From the NCBI GenBank assembly GCA_035649175.1, contig DASRKB010000141.1, positions 1 through 11,826 of the forward strand: DNA of 11,826 nucleotides. The letters are read 5' to 3'. The stretch's first letter is position 1. Every line of letters begins with the position of its first letter. Below, piece after piece: positions 1-5,688 of the stretch. The notes under the pieces are model-generated. The model saw only the letters and a list, made by a program, of their open reading frames with translations, was not told where the DNA came from and did not search any database. The position numbers and the translations under genes are program-made. The DNA comes from SCGC-AG-212-J23 sp035649175. GTDB taxonomy: Bacteria > Pseudomonadota > Gammaproteobacteria > Burkholderiales > SG8-39.

Positions 1-363
1 GGCTCGCGCATCCGCGGCGTGCACGACCTGGCACGTCCAGGCGTGCGCTTCATCAACCGGCACATGGACATCTCGGTGGCCGAAGCGGTCGCCGACGGCC
101 GAGCCGATGCCGGTTTCGGCCTGCGCGCCGAAGCGACGCGCCTCAAGCTCGCCTTCGTGCCGCTTGCGCGCGAGCGCTACTTCTTCGCCTGCGCGAAAGT
201 CGGCTTGCGGGGCTCTGGCATAAAGGCGCTGCTCGACGCACTACGCGGCGAGCGATTCGCTGCCGCGGTAAAGAAGCTTCCCGGCTACGATGGCTCGCAG
301 AGCGCCCACCTCGAGCCGCTCGACGCGGCGCTCACCTGGGTCGAGCGCCGGCGGCCGGCATGA
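1..363 (+). CDS. C-terminal part of a molybdate-type PBP-like domain protein (5' end outside window)
   Basis: The frame is open from base 1 and ends at TGA 361-363, giving 120 visible residues. The sequence DLARPGVRFINR, then AVADGRADAGFG, then LAFVPLARERYFFAC and LPGYDGS matches the PBP-like domain (PF12727 type) found in ModE-like or XRE-like regulators and other molybdate-related proteins. Any N-terminal DNA-binding domain lies outside the window. Odd point: family members normally carry about 30 residues between the VRFxNR motif and the AVAxAVAxG helix, including the anion-contacting RGSGTR motif and a GYE-type segment. Here the two motifs are almost directly joined, which looks like an in-frame internal deletion or a divergent subfamily. 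It stops 25 bases before the permease start on the same strand, so it may regulate or belong to the transporter unit. Family assignment is fairly sure; ligand and exact role are inferred. Confidence 0.72.
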   Translation, partial: GSRIRGVHDLARPGVRFINRHMDISVAEAVADGRADAGFGLRAEATRLKLAFVPLARERYFFACAKVGLRGSGIKALLDALRGERFAAAVKKLPGYDGSQSAHLEPLDAALTWVERRRPA

Positions 364-388
364 AGAGCTTTCCGGCGAAGGCCTCGCG

Positions 389-1372
389 GTGAAGGGCCTC
401 CCGTACTTCGCCGCGGGAGGCGCCTTGATCCTCCTCGCAGCGATCGCCTTCGCCGTCGGGCGCTATCCGGTGACGCTGGCGGAGGTCTTCGGCGCGATAG
501 TGGGCCAGGCCGCCGATCCCACCATCGACACCGTGGTGATGCAGGTGCGCGGGCCGCGCGTCCTCTCCGCACTCCTTGTGGGCGCGGCGCTCGCCGCGGC
601 GGGCAGCGCGTACCAGGGGATGTTCCGCAACCCGCTCGTCTCGCCCGACATCCTGGGCGTCTCCACCGGCGCGGCGCTCGGCGCGGTTCTCGGCATCTTC
701 ATGTCCCAGAACATCCTGATGACCCAGCTCTTTGCCTTTGCGGGCGGCCTCGCCGCGGTCGGCCTGGTCTATGGCGTGGGCTCGCGGCTGCGCGGGCACG
801 ACCCGCTGCTCGCGCTCGTGCTCACCGGCGTGGTCATCGGCACGCTGCTCGGCTCGGCGATTGCGCTCATCAAGTACCTCGCCGATCCCTACAACCAGCT
901 CCCGGCCATCACCTTCTGGCTGCTCGGCAGCCTCGCCGCCATCGCGCCGAAGGACCTCGCCATCGCCGCGCCGCTCGCCCTGCTCGGCCTCGCGCCGATG
1001 CTGCTGCTGCGCTGGCGCATGAACCTGCTCGCGCTGCCCGACGACGAGGCGCGAGCGCTCGGCGTGGACACGCGGCGCCTGCGTACCCTGGTGGTCGCCT
1101 GCGCCACCCTCATGACCGCTTCGGTGGTCGCGATCAGCGGCATCATCGGCTGGGTGGGGTTGCTCATCCCGCACGCCGCGCGGCTCGTCGTCGGCCCCGA
1201 CTTCGGCCGCCTCCTGCCGCTCGCGATGCTGATGGGCGCGGGCTTCATGCTGGCGGTGGATACGCTCTGCCGCACGCTAGCCACCATCGAAGTGCCGCCC
1301 GGCGTGCTCACCGCGCTCATCGGCACGCCCTTCTTCCTCTGGCTTTTCGCGCTCGCGCGGAGGACTTGGTAG
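389..1372 (+). CDS. FecCD-family ABC transporter permease (molybdate/tungstate or iron-siderophore type)
   Basis: A 327-residue inner-membrane permease of the BtuC/FecCD/MolB type II importer family. The FecCD signature runs from about residue 55 to 100 (RGPRVLSALLVG, AGSAYQGMFRNPLVSP, then LGVSTGAALGA). The cytoplasmic coupling segment DDEARALGVD (218-227) contacts the ATPase, and IGWVGLLIPHAARL (253-266) plus PPGVLTALIGTPFF near the C-terminus are typical. About ten hydrophobic segments are expected for the family. GTG 389 is chosen because GAAGG lies at 377-381 and because family proteins begin with a short tail before the first membrane helix; reading further upstream only adds an arginine/serine-rich stretch that overlaps the previous gene. 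The stop overlaps the ATPase start by one base, showing translational coupling. No periplasmic binding protein is visible in the window. Substrate is inferred from context as molybdate or tungstate; siderophore, heme or cobalamin cannot be excluded. Confidence 0.9.
   Translation: MKGLPYFAAGGALILLAAIAFAVGRYPVTLAEVFGAIVGQAADPTIDTVVMQVRGPRVLSALLVGAALAAAGSAYQGMFRNPLVSPDILGVSTGAALGAVLGIFMSQNILMTQLFAFAGGLAAVGLVYGVGSRLRGHDPLLALVLTGVVIGTLLGSAIALIKYLADPYNQLPAITFWLLGSLAAIAPKDLAIAAPLALLGLAPMLLLRWRMNLLALPDDEARALGVDTRRLRTLVVACATLMTASVVAISGIIGWVGLLIPHAARLVVGPDFGRLLPLAMLMGAGFMLAVDTLCRTLATIEVPPGVLTALIGTPFFLWLFALARRTW
1359..1363 (+). promoter_or_regulatory. Ribosome binding site deciding the ATPase start
   Basis: GGAGG inside the end of the permease gene sits 8 bases before GTG 1372 but only 2 bases before TTG 1366. 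This makes GTG 1372 the better start. Confidence 0.7.
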
Positions 1373-2139
1373 TGCTCGAGGTGCGCGAGCTCGCCTTCGG
1401 CTTTCCCGGGCGCACCGTCGGGCACAACGTCAGCTTCTCCCTTGGCGACGGTGAGGTGATGTGCGTGCTCGGCCCCAACGGCGGCGGCAAGACGACGCTC
1501 TTCCGCACCCTGCTAGGGCTGCTCGACAGGCATTCAGGGTCGATCTCCCTTCAGAGCGCCTCCCTGGAAAGCCTCTCCAGACGCGAGATCGCGCAGCAGA
1601 TCGGCTACGTCCCGCAGGGACACTCGGCCTACTTCGCCTTCACGGTGCGCGAGTTCGTGCTGATGGGGCGCACGGCGCACCTCGGCGCCTTCGCCTCGCC
1701 GGCAAAGAAGGATCTCTCCGTCGTCGCGCAAGTCCTGGACTCGCTCGAGATCGCGCACCTCGCCGAGCGGCCGGTGACGCAGATCTCGGGCGGCGAGCGC
1801 CAGCTCGCGCTCGTGGCGCGGGCGCTCGCGCAGGAGCCGCGCCTGCTCGTCATGGACGAGCCGACCGCAAGCCTCGACTTCGGCAACCAGGTGCGCATTC
1901 TCGAGAGAATCAGGAATCTGAGCGGAAGAAGAATCGCGATCCTGTTTTCCACCCACACTCCCGATCACGCCTTCCTCGCCGCGAACCGCGTCCTCCTCCT
2001 TGCCGAAGGCAAGGCACTCGCGATCGGCGCCCCGCAGGACGTGATCCGCGCCGATACCCTGCAACGCCTCTACGGCGTGAGCGTCCAGGTATTGCCGCTT
2101 CCCGGCGGCGGCCACACCTGCCTGCCGTCGATCAGCTAG
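1372..2139 (+). CDS. ABC transporter ATP-binding protein of the FecCD-type importer
   Basis: A 255-residue ATPase with every catalytic motif: Walker A GPNGGGKT (34-41), Q-loop Q82 in GYVPQ, signature ISGGERQ (138-144), Walker B LLVMDE (158-163) with catalytic E163, D-loop ASLD, and switch H195 in STH. It would power import through the permease whose stop it overlaps by one base. The stretch after the Q-loop (FVLMGRTAHL, then FASP) resembles what I recall of Haemophilus MolC, the ATPase of a FecCD-type molybdate importer; that comparison is from memory and has not been aligned. The last 8 bases overlap the end of the convergent chrB gene, leaving no room for a separate terminator. Function as an importer ATPase is near certain; the substrate is inferred. 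Confidence 0.92.
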   Translation: MLEVRELAFGFPGRTVGHNVSFSLGDGEVMCVLGPNGGGKTTLFRTLLGLLDRHSGSISLQSASLESLSRREIAQQIGYVPQGHSAYFAFTVREFVLMGRTAHLGAFASPAKKDLSVVAQVLDSLEIAHLAERPVTQISGGERQLALVARALAQEPRLLVMDEPTASLDFGNQVRILERIRNLSGRRIAILFSTHTPDHAFLAANRVLLLAEGKALAIGAPQDVIRADTLQRLYGVSVQVLPLPGGGHTCLPSIS

Positions 2140-3088
2140 CTCGGCCGGCCGCCGGCCCGGCATAGCCCGAATAGAGCAGATCGAAGACCCGCATCGCCTC
2201 GTTCAGAAGCGCGTCGTCGCTCTTCGCTTTCTCCTTCGCGCCGCGCAGCAGGGTCTCGAGGGTCTTCGCATCGGCTGCCGGAATGCCCCCCACGTCGAGA
2301 AAGTGCACTGCCGCGCCGATGGCGGCGAGCGCGGGATCGTCTTCCAGGCCGAAGCTCGCCGCGAGGACTTCATAGGTGACACGGTTCTTGACGTGCGTGA
2401 ACTCCGCGCCGTCGTAGTCGAAGCCGACCGCCCCTTTCGGACGCTCGCTGGGGCGCTCGAGCCAGGCGAACCGGGCCTCGCGATCGATGAAGCGCTTGAT
2501 GAGCCAGGCGCTCGCCAGGCGATCGACCCACGGGTTGCGGCGCGTGGCCCAAGTCCGCCCGCGGTAGCGGCCATCGGCGCGCTTGCGCAGGTCACGCTGC
2601 GAGAAGCGCGGCTCGCCGCCGGCGTAGGTCTCTCGGTAGCGCCGCTTGAGATCGGCGAGCGCGGCCGCGGCCTGCGCCTTCGCCTCCCCGGCGAAGAAAT
2701 CGATGCGCGCCAGCTTTTCGTAGGCGCGCTCCACGCGGGCGATGGCCGTCGACGCGCGGCGCGGGCCCAGGCGCACGAGCAGCGGCTTCGCCGCCTCGAT
2801 CCTCCGCACCAGCGCGCCGTGCTCGGCGCTGCGGTCGAAAAGCGCCCGCATCTCGGCGAGATGCTCGGGGCTCTTCGGCCTGAGGTCCAGCCGCATGGCG
2901 AAGCCGCCGGAGCCGCGGATCTCGGACTCGAGGCGCTGCAACGCGCCGGCGGCAGGGGCGCGCGCCGGCAGGACGTAGAGGCCATCGCGCAGCACCGCGC
3001 AACCGGCGTCCTTGAGCGCGCGCCAGACACGCATGCGCAAGGTCGAGTCCCCCGCGGGCAGGCTGAGCACCAGTCCCTCGAACTCCAT
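2132..3088 (-). CDS. chrB: Chromate resistance protein ChrB, two-domain
   Basis: A 318-residue protein with the ChrB layout. The N-terminal domain (about 1-130) opens with LVLSLPAGDSTLRMRVWRAL and LRDGLYVLP, followed by a helical charged segment. The C-terminal ChrB domain (about 187-308) contains WVDRLASAWLIKRFID and GAEFTHVKNRVTYEVL. ChrB is known as a chromate-responsive regulator and accessory factor of ChrA in other proteobacteria; which role applies here is inferred. ATG 3088 is chosen because the conserved N-terminal motif begins within six residues of it. No clear Shine-Dalgarno precedes the start, and a perfect inverted repeat covers the ATG, so translation could be weak, leaderless or regulated. 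The gene is divergent from the chrA arm and its 3' end overlaps the ABC ATPase gene by 8 bases. The C-terminal domain is paralogous to that of the protein encoded at 3282-4061. Confidence 0.9.
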   Translation of the reverse strand: MEFEGLVLSLPAGDSTLRMRVWRALKDAGCAVLRDGLYVLPARAPAAGALQRLESEIRGSGGFAMRLDLRPKSPEHLAEMRALFDRSAEHGALVRRIEAAKPLLVRLGPRRASTAIARVERAYEKLARIDFFAGEAKAQAAAALADLKRRYRETYAGGEPRFSQRDLRKRADGRYRGRTWATRRNPWVDRLASAWLIKRFIDREARFAWLERPSERPKGAVGFDYDGAEFTHVKNRVTYEVLAASFGLEDDPALAAIGAAVHFLDVGGIPAADAKTLETLLRGAKEKAKSDDALLNEAMRVFDLLYSGYAGPAAGRAS

Positions 3089-3109
3089 GCCGTTATAACT
3101 ATCACGGCA
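3088..3109. promoter_or_regulatory. Inverted repeat covering the chrB start codon (possible operator)
   Basis: TGCCGT at 3088-3093 and ACGGCA at 3104-3109 form a perfect 6-base inverted repeat with a 10-base AT-rich centre. The left arm shares a base with the chrB initiation codon. It lies where chrB transcription or translation must begin, so autoregulation is possible. The role is inferred from position only. Confidence 0.45.
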
Positions 3110-3135
3110 ATGTCACAAAAGCTACAGCCAATGGG

Positions 3136-3164
3136 TTGACGTCCCGCAATGGCGCGACTAAGGT
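3136..3164 (+). promoter_or_regulatory. Sigma70-like promoter of the chromate operon
   Basis: TTGACG at 3136-3141 matches the -35 consensus at five of six bases. After a 17-base spacer comes TAAGGT at 3159-3164, which keeps the key T, A and final T of the -10 box. Predicted transcription start is near 3171, giving a leader of about 110 bases before GTG 3282. It is the best promoter-like sequence I found in the divergent spacer. Confidence 0.65.
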
Positions 3165-3167
3165 CGC
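3154..3167. promoter_or_regulatory. Palindrome over the -10 box (candidate repressor operator)
   Basis: GCGAC-TAAG-GTCGC is a perfect 5-base inverted repeat around a 4-base centre and contains the whole predicted -10 hexamer. A protein bound here would block RNA polymerase. ChrB is the obvious candidate because its gene is divergent from this promoter, but binding is inferred. Confidence 0.5.
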
Positions 3168-3201
3168 ACCGGCATGTGGGGCGTCCATGGCGGCGCCTTA
3201 G

Positions 3202-3246
3202 CCGGGTCGTTCGCAGACACCCGGTCCGAAAAGACGGCCTCCGTCT
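3202..3246 (+). promoter_or_regulatory. Two stem-loops in the leader of the chromate operon
   Basis: The predicted leader contains CCGGGT (3202-3207) pairing with ACCCGG (3219-3224) across an 11-base loop, then AGACGG (3232-3237) pairing with CCGTCT (3241-3246) across a 3-base loop. The second stem ends 22 bases before the Shine-Dalgarno of the rhodanese-ChrB gene. No known riboswitch class is recognised and no U-tract follows, so neither attenuation nor ligand binding can be claimed. Confidence 0.4.
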
Positions 3247-3268
3247 CAAGTGCTGCTGCGACTTCTCT

Positions 3269-3273
3269 GGAGG
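3269..3273 (+). promoter_or_regulatory. Ribosome binding site deciding the rhodanese-ChrB start
   Basis: GGAGG lies 8 bases before GTG 3282. The in-frame ATG at 3174 has no such site and would start almost at the predicted transcript end, so GTG 3282 is preferred. Confidence 0.75.
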
Positions 3274-3281
3274 AAGCCATC

Positions 3282-4061
3282 GTGAGCACAGCCATCAGCG
3301 CCGCAGCCTTGAAGCAATCCCTGTCGCAAGCCGTCCCACCGCTCGTCATCGACGTGCGGCGCGCGGAGCGCTTTCGCGAGTCCCCCTACGTCATCGAAGG
3401 CGCGCTGCGCCGGGACCCGGCGAGGGTCGAGGAGTGGAAGCGCACCCTCCCCCAGGCAGCGAGCGTGATCGTGTACTGCGTGCACGGTCACGAGGTGAGC
3501 CAGGGCGTGGCGAAGGCCCTGGGCGCGGCCTACCTCGAAGGCGGCATCGAGCATTGGAAGGAAAAGGGCGGGCCGGTCTCGGCCAAGCCGGTGAACGCAC
3601 CCACCCGTTGGGTCACGCGCGAGCGGCCCAAGATCGACCGCATCGCCTGCCCGTGGCTCATCCGTCGCTTCATCGATCCCGAGGCGGAATTCCTGTACGT
3701 CGGCCCTTCCAGCGTAAAGGACGTTGCGAAGGAAAAGAATGCAACCCCTTATGACATCCCGGACGTCGCGTTCTCGCACCAAGGCGCGCGCTGCAGTTTC
3801 GACGCCTTCCTAAAGCACTACCGCCTGAAGGACCCCGCGCTCGATGAGCTCGCGCTCATCGTGCGCGGCGCGGACACCAACCGCCTCGACCTTGCGCCCC
3901 AGGCAGCGGGCCTGGCCGCCATCTCTGTGGGGCTGTCCATCAGCTACAAGAACGACCTGGAGATGCTCGAGCACGCCATGGTGATGTACGACGCGCTCTA
4001 CGCGTGGTGCAAGGAGGGCAAGTCGGAGGTGCACACGTGGAACCCAGACCTGTACCGGTAG
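3282..4061 (+). CDS. Rhodanese fused to a ChrB C-terminal domain (chromate resistance sulfurtransferase)
   Basis: A 259-residue cytoplasmic protein. Residues 1-105 form a rhodanese domain: PLVIDVRRAERF (20-31), the catalytic Cys66 in YCVHGHEVSQGVA, and YLEGGIEHWKEKG (84-96). Residues 118-242 form a ChrB C-terminal domain beginning KIDRIACPWLIRRFIDPEAEF and ending MVMYDALYAW. The second domain is a paralogue of the C-terminal half of ChrB on the opposite arm. Rhodaneses carry persulfide sulfur on the active Cys; how this serves chromate resistance is not established from the sequence, though thiol chemistry or oxyanion sensing is plausible. Proteins of this fused layout are commonly encoded next to chrA. 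It is the first gene of the plus-strand chromate operon, and its last 25 bases overlap the chrA start, implying tight coupling. Confidence 0.88.
   Translation: MSTAISAAALKQSLSQAVPPLVIDVRRAERFRESPYVIEGALRRDPARVEEWKRTLPQAASVIVYCVHGHEVSQGVAKALGAAYLEGGIEHWKEKGGPVSAKPVNAPTRWVTRERPKIDRIACPWLIRRFIDPEAEFLYVGPSSVKDVAKEKNATPYDIPDVAFSHQGARCSFDAFLKHYRLKDPALDELALIVRGADTNRLDLAPQAAGLAAISVGLSISYKNDLEMLEHAMVMYDALYAWCKEGKSEVHTWNPDLYR
4025..4029 (+). promoter_or_regulatory. Ribosome binding site deciding the chrA start
   Basis: GGAGG, inside the end of the rhodanese-ChrB gene, lies 7 bases before GTG 4037. This fixes the chrA start there rather than at the start at 4004, which would add an unconserved hydrophilic stretch. 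Confidence 0.75.
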
Positions 4062-5320
4062 CCTTCTCTGAAGCGCTCAAGGTCTGGCTCAAGATCGGCT
4101 GCCTCGGCTTCGGCGGCCCGGCCGGACAGATCGCGCTCATGCACCGGGTGCTGGTGGACGAGAAGAAGTGGGTGGAGGAGGGCCGCTACCTGCACGCGCT
4201 CAACTTCTGCATGCTGCTCCCGGGCCCCGAGGCGCAGAAGCTCGCCACGTACGTGGGCTGGCTCCTGCACGGCGTGAAGGGCGGCCTGGCGGCGGGGATC
4301 CTGTTCGTCCTGCCCGGGGCTCTGGTAATGCTCGCGGTAAGCCTGCTCTACGTGCTCGGAGAGGGCGTCCCGGCCGTCGAGGGGGCGCTCTTCGGCATCA
4401 AAGCCGCGGTGCTGGTGATCGTCGTGGAGGCGCTGATCCGCATCGGGCGCCGCGGCCTGAAGACGCGCTTGCTCATGAGCGTCGCGGCGCTCGCCTTCGT
4501 CGGCATCTTCTTCCTCGACCTGCCCTTCCCCCTGATCATCGCGGTGGCCGCCCTCGCGGGGTTTGTGACGACAAAGAAGGAGGCTCGAGAGAGAACTGCC
4601 TCCTATGGATGGGCGCAATCCGTGCGCGCCGCCGTAGCGGGGACGGCGCTGTGGATCGCACCAGTGGTCCTTGTGGTGCTCGTCTTTGGTACCGGCCATG
4701 TGCTCTTCGACATCGCGATGTTCTTCTCCAAGCTCGCGGTGGTGAGCTTCGGGGGCGCCTATGCGCTGCTCGCGTACATGGCGCAGCAGGCGGTGGAGAA
4801 CTACGGCTGGATGAGCGCGACGGAGATGGTGGACGGCCTGGGACTCGCGGAGACGCTGCCAGGGCCGCTCATCAAGGTCACGCAGTTCGTCGGCTTCCTC
4901 GCCGCCTGGCGCGACCCGGCGCCGTTCTCGCCCGCCGCCGCCGCCGTCGTCGGCTCGGCGCTCACGACCTGGGTCACCTTCGCGCTGCCCATGATGCTGA
5001 TCTTCGCCGGCGCGCCGTTCATCGAGCAGCTGCGCTCGAACCGGCGCCTGTCGGGCGCGCTCGCCGCTGTGACGGCGGCGGTGGTCGGCGTGATCCTCAA
5101 CCTGACGATCTGGTTCGCGCTGCACGTGCTTTTCGCTGACGTCGAAGAAGCGCGGGCGGGCTGGCTGCGCTGGTACGCGTTCGACCCCGCCAGCCTGCAC
5201 ATCAAGGCCGCTGCGCTGGCGCTCGTCGCGGCGGTGCTCATGCTGCGCCTGCACCGCGGGCTGGTCGAGACCGTCGCCGTCATGGCGGGTCTCGGGGTTC
5301 TGATACGATTTCTTGCATGA
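4037..5320 (+). CDS. chrA: Chromate transporter ChrA (two CHR domains)
   Basis: A 427-residue inner-membrane protein of the CHR superfamily, the long form with two homologous halves. The first half carries LGFGGPAGQIALMH (23-36), the VDEKKWVEE segment and MLLPGPEAQKLATYVGW (59-75). The second half repeats the pattern with VVSFGGAYALLAYM (235-248), the YGWMS segment and LAETLPGPLIKVTQFVGF (270-287). A hydrophilic, lysine- and arginine-rich linker lies near residues 178-198. ChrA exports chromate driven by the proton-motive force and so protects against Cr(VI). The GTG start follows a good Shine-Dalgarno and overlaps the preceding gene by 25 bases. The end overlaps the DUF1330 gene as ATGA. The length is normal and nothing looks broken. 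Confidence 0.95.
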   Translation: MEPRPVPVAFSEALKVWLKIGCLGFGGPAGQIALMHRVLVDEKKWVEEGRYLHALNFCMLLPGPEAQKLATYVGWLLHGVKGGLAAGILFVLPGALVMLAVSLLYVLGEGVPAVEGALFGIKAAVLVIVVEALIRIGRRGLKTRLLMSVAALAFVGIFFLDLPFPLIIAVAALAGFVTTKKEARERTASYGWAQSVRAAVAGTALWIAPVVLVVLVFGTGHVLFDIAMFFSKLAVVSFGGAYALLAYMAQQAVENYGWMSATEMVDGLGLAETLPGPLIKVTQFVGFLAAWRDPAPFSPAAAAVVGSALTTWVTFALPMMLIFAGAPFIEQLRSNRRLSGALAAVTAAVVGVILNLTIWFALHVLFADVEEARAGWLRWYAFDPASLHIKAAALALVAAVLMLRLHRGLVETVAVMAGLGVLIRFLA

Positions 5321-5604
5321 GCGCCTACGTGATCGGCGAGATAGAGGTTACCGACCCTGCGACCTACGACGAATACCGCAGGCAGGTGCCAGCAACAGTC
5401 TCCAAGTACGGCGGGAAGTTCATCGTACGCGGCGGCAAGGTCGAGCCACTCGAGGGAGGGTGGTCGCCCAAGCGCCTGGTGGCGGTCGAGTTCCCGACAA
5501 TGGAGCAGGCGCGGAAGTGGTACCGCTCACCGGAGTACGCGCCCCTCATCGAGCTGCGCCAGAAAGCTTCGCGGGGCAAGCTGCTCATCGTGGAGGGGGC
5601 GTAG
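5317..5604 (+). CDS. DUF1330 domain protein
   Basis: A 95-residue small cytoplasmic protein that is essentially one DUF1330 domain, a dimeric alpha-beta barrel ferredoxin-like fold. Matching stretches are AYVIGEIEVTDPATYDEYR (3-21), YGGKFIVRGGKVEPLEG (31-47), VAVEFPTMEQARKWYRSPEY (55-74) and LLIVEGA at the end. Family members have no agreed biochemical function; an enzymatic or stress role is sometimes proposed. The ATG overlaps the chrA stop as ATGA, and no strong ribosome binding site is visible, so it is probably translated by coupling to chrA. That places it in the chromate operon, and a link to Cr(VI) stress is inferred from this alone. Two terminator-like hairpins follow 10 bases after its stop. 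Confidence 0.88.
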   Translation: MSAYVIGEIEVTDPATYDEYRRQVPATVSKYGGKFIVRGGKVEPLEGGWSPKRLVAVEFPTMEQARKWYRSPEYAPLIELRQKASRGKLLIVEGA

Positions 5605-5614
5605 AAAGACGATC

Positions 5615-5661
5615 GGGCGCTATTTGGCGCCCAGAACGAAAGGGCGCCATCTGGCGCCCTT
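5615..5661. terminator. Twin GC-rich hairpins between convergent operons
   Basis: The first hairpin is GGGCGC (5615-5620), loop TATTTG, GCGCCC (5627-5632). The second is AAGGGCGCC (5640-5648), loop ATCT, GGCGCCCTT (5653-5661). Both stems are perfect. They share the GGGCGC/GCGCCC arms, so cross-pairing is also possible. They sit between the end of the chromate operon and the end of sodC, so they could serve both strands. No long T-tract follows on either side, so the intrinsic terminator call is likely but not certain. Confidence 0.65.
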
Positions 5662-5688
5662 CCGGCCTCCTCCTCTACCGATCGGTTC

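Noticed and set aside
332..1174. Minus-strand frame of 280 codons opposite the permease
   Set aside because: It is a charged low-complexity product, antisense to a clear FecCD permease.
3174..3281. N-terminal extension of the rhodanese-ChrB protein from ATG 3174
   Set aside because: There is no ribosome site, it would start at the predicted transcript start, and the extra 36 residues do not resemble a rhodanese. GGAGG before GTG 3282 is much better.
4578..4607. AGGAGGC...GCCTCCT inverted repeat followed by ATG inside chrA, resembling a hidden internal start
   Set aside because: The ATG at 4605 is out of the chrA frame. The repeat lies in the linker between the two CHR halves, and the reading frame is continuous.
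3998..5254. Long minus-strand frame of 418 codons opposite chrA
   Set aside because: The translation is mostly R, H, E and Q without domains. chrA on the other strand has all its family motifs.
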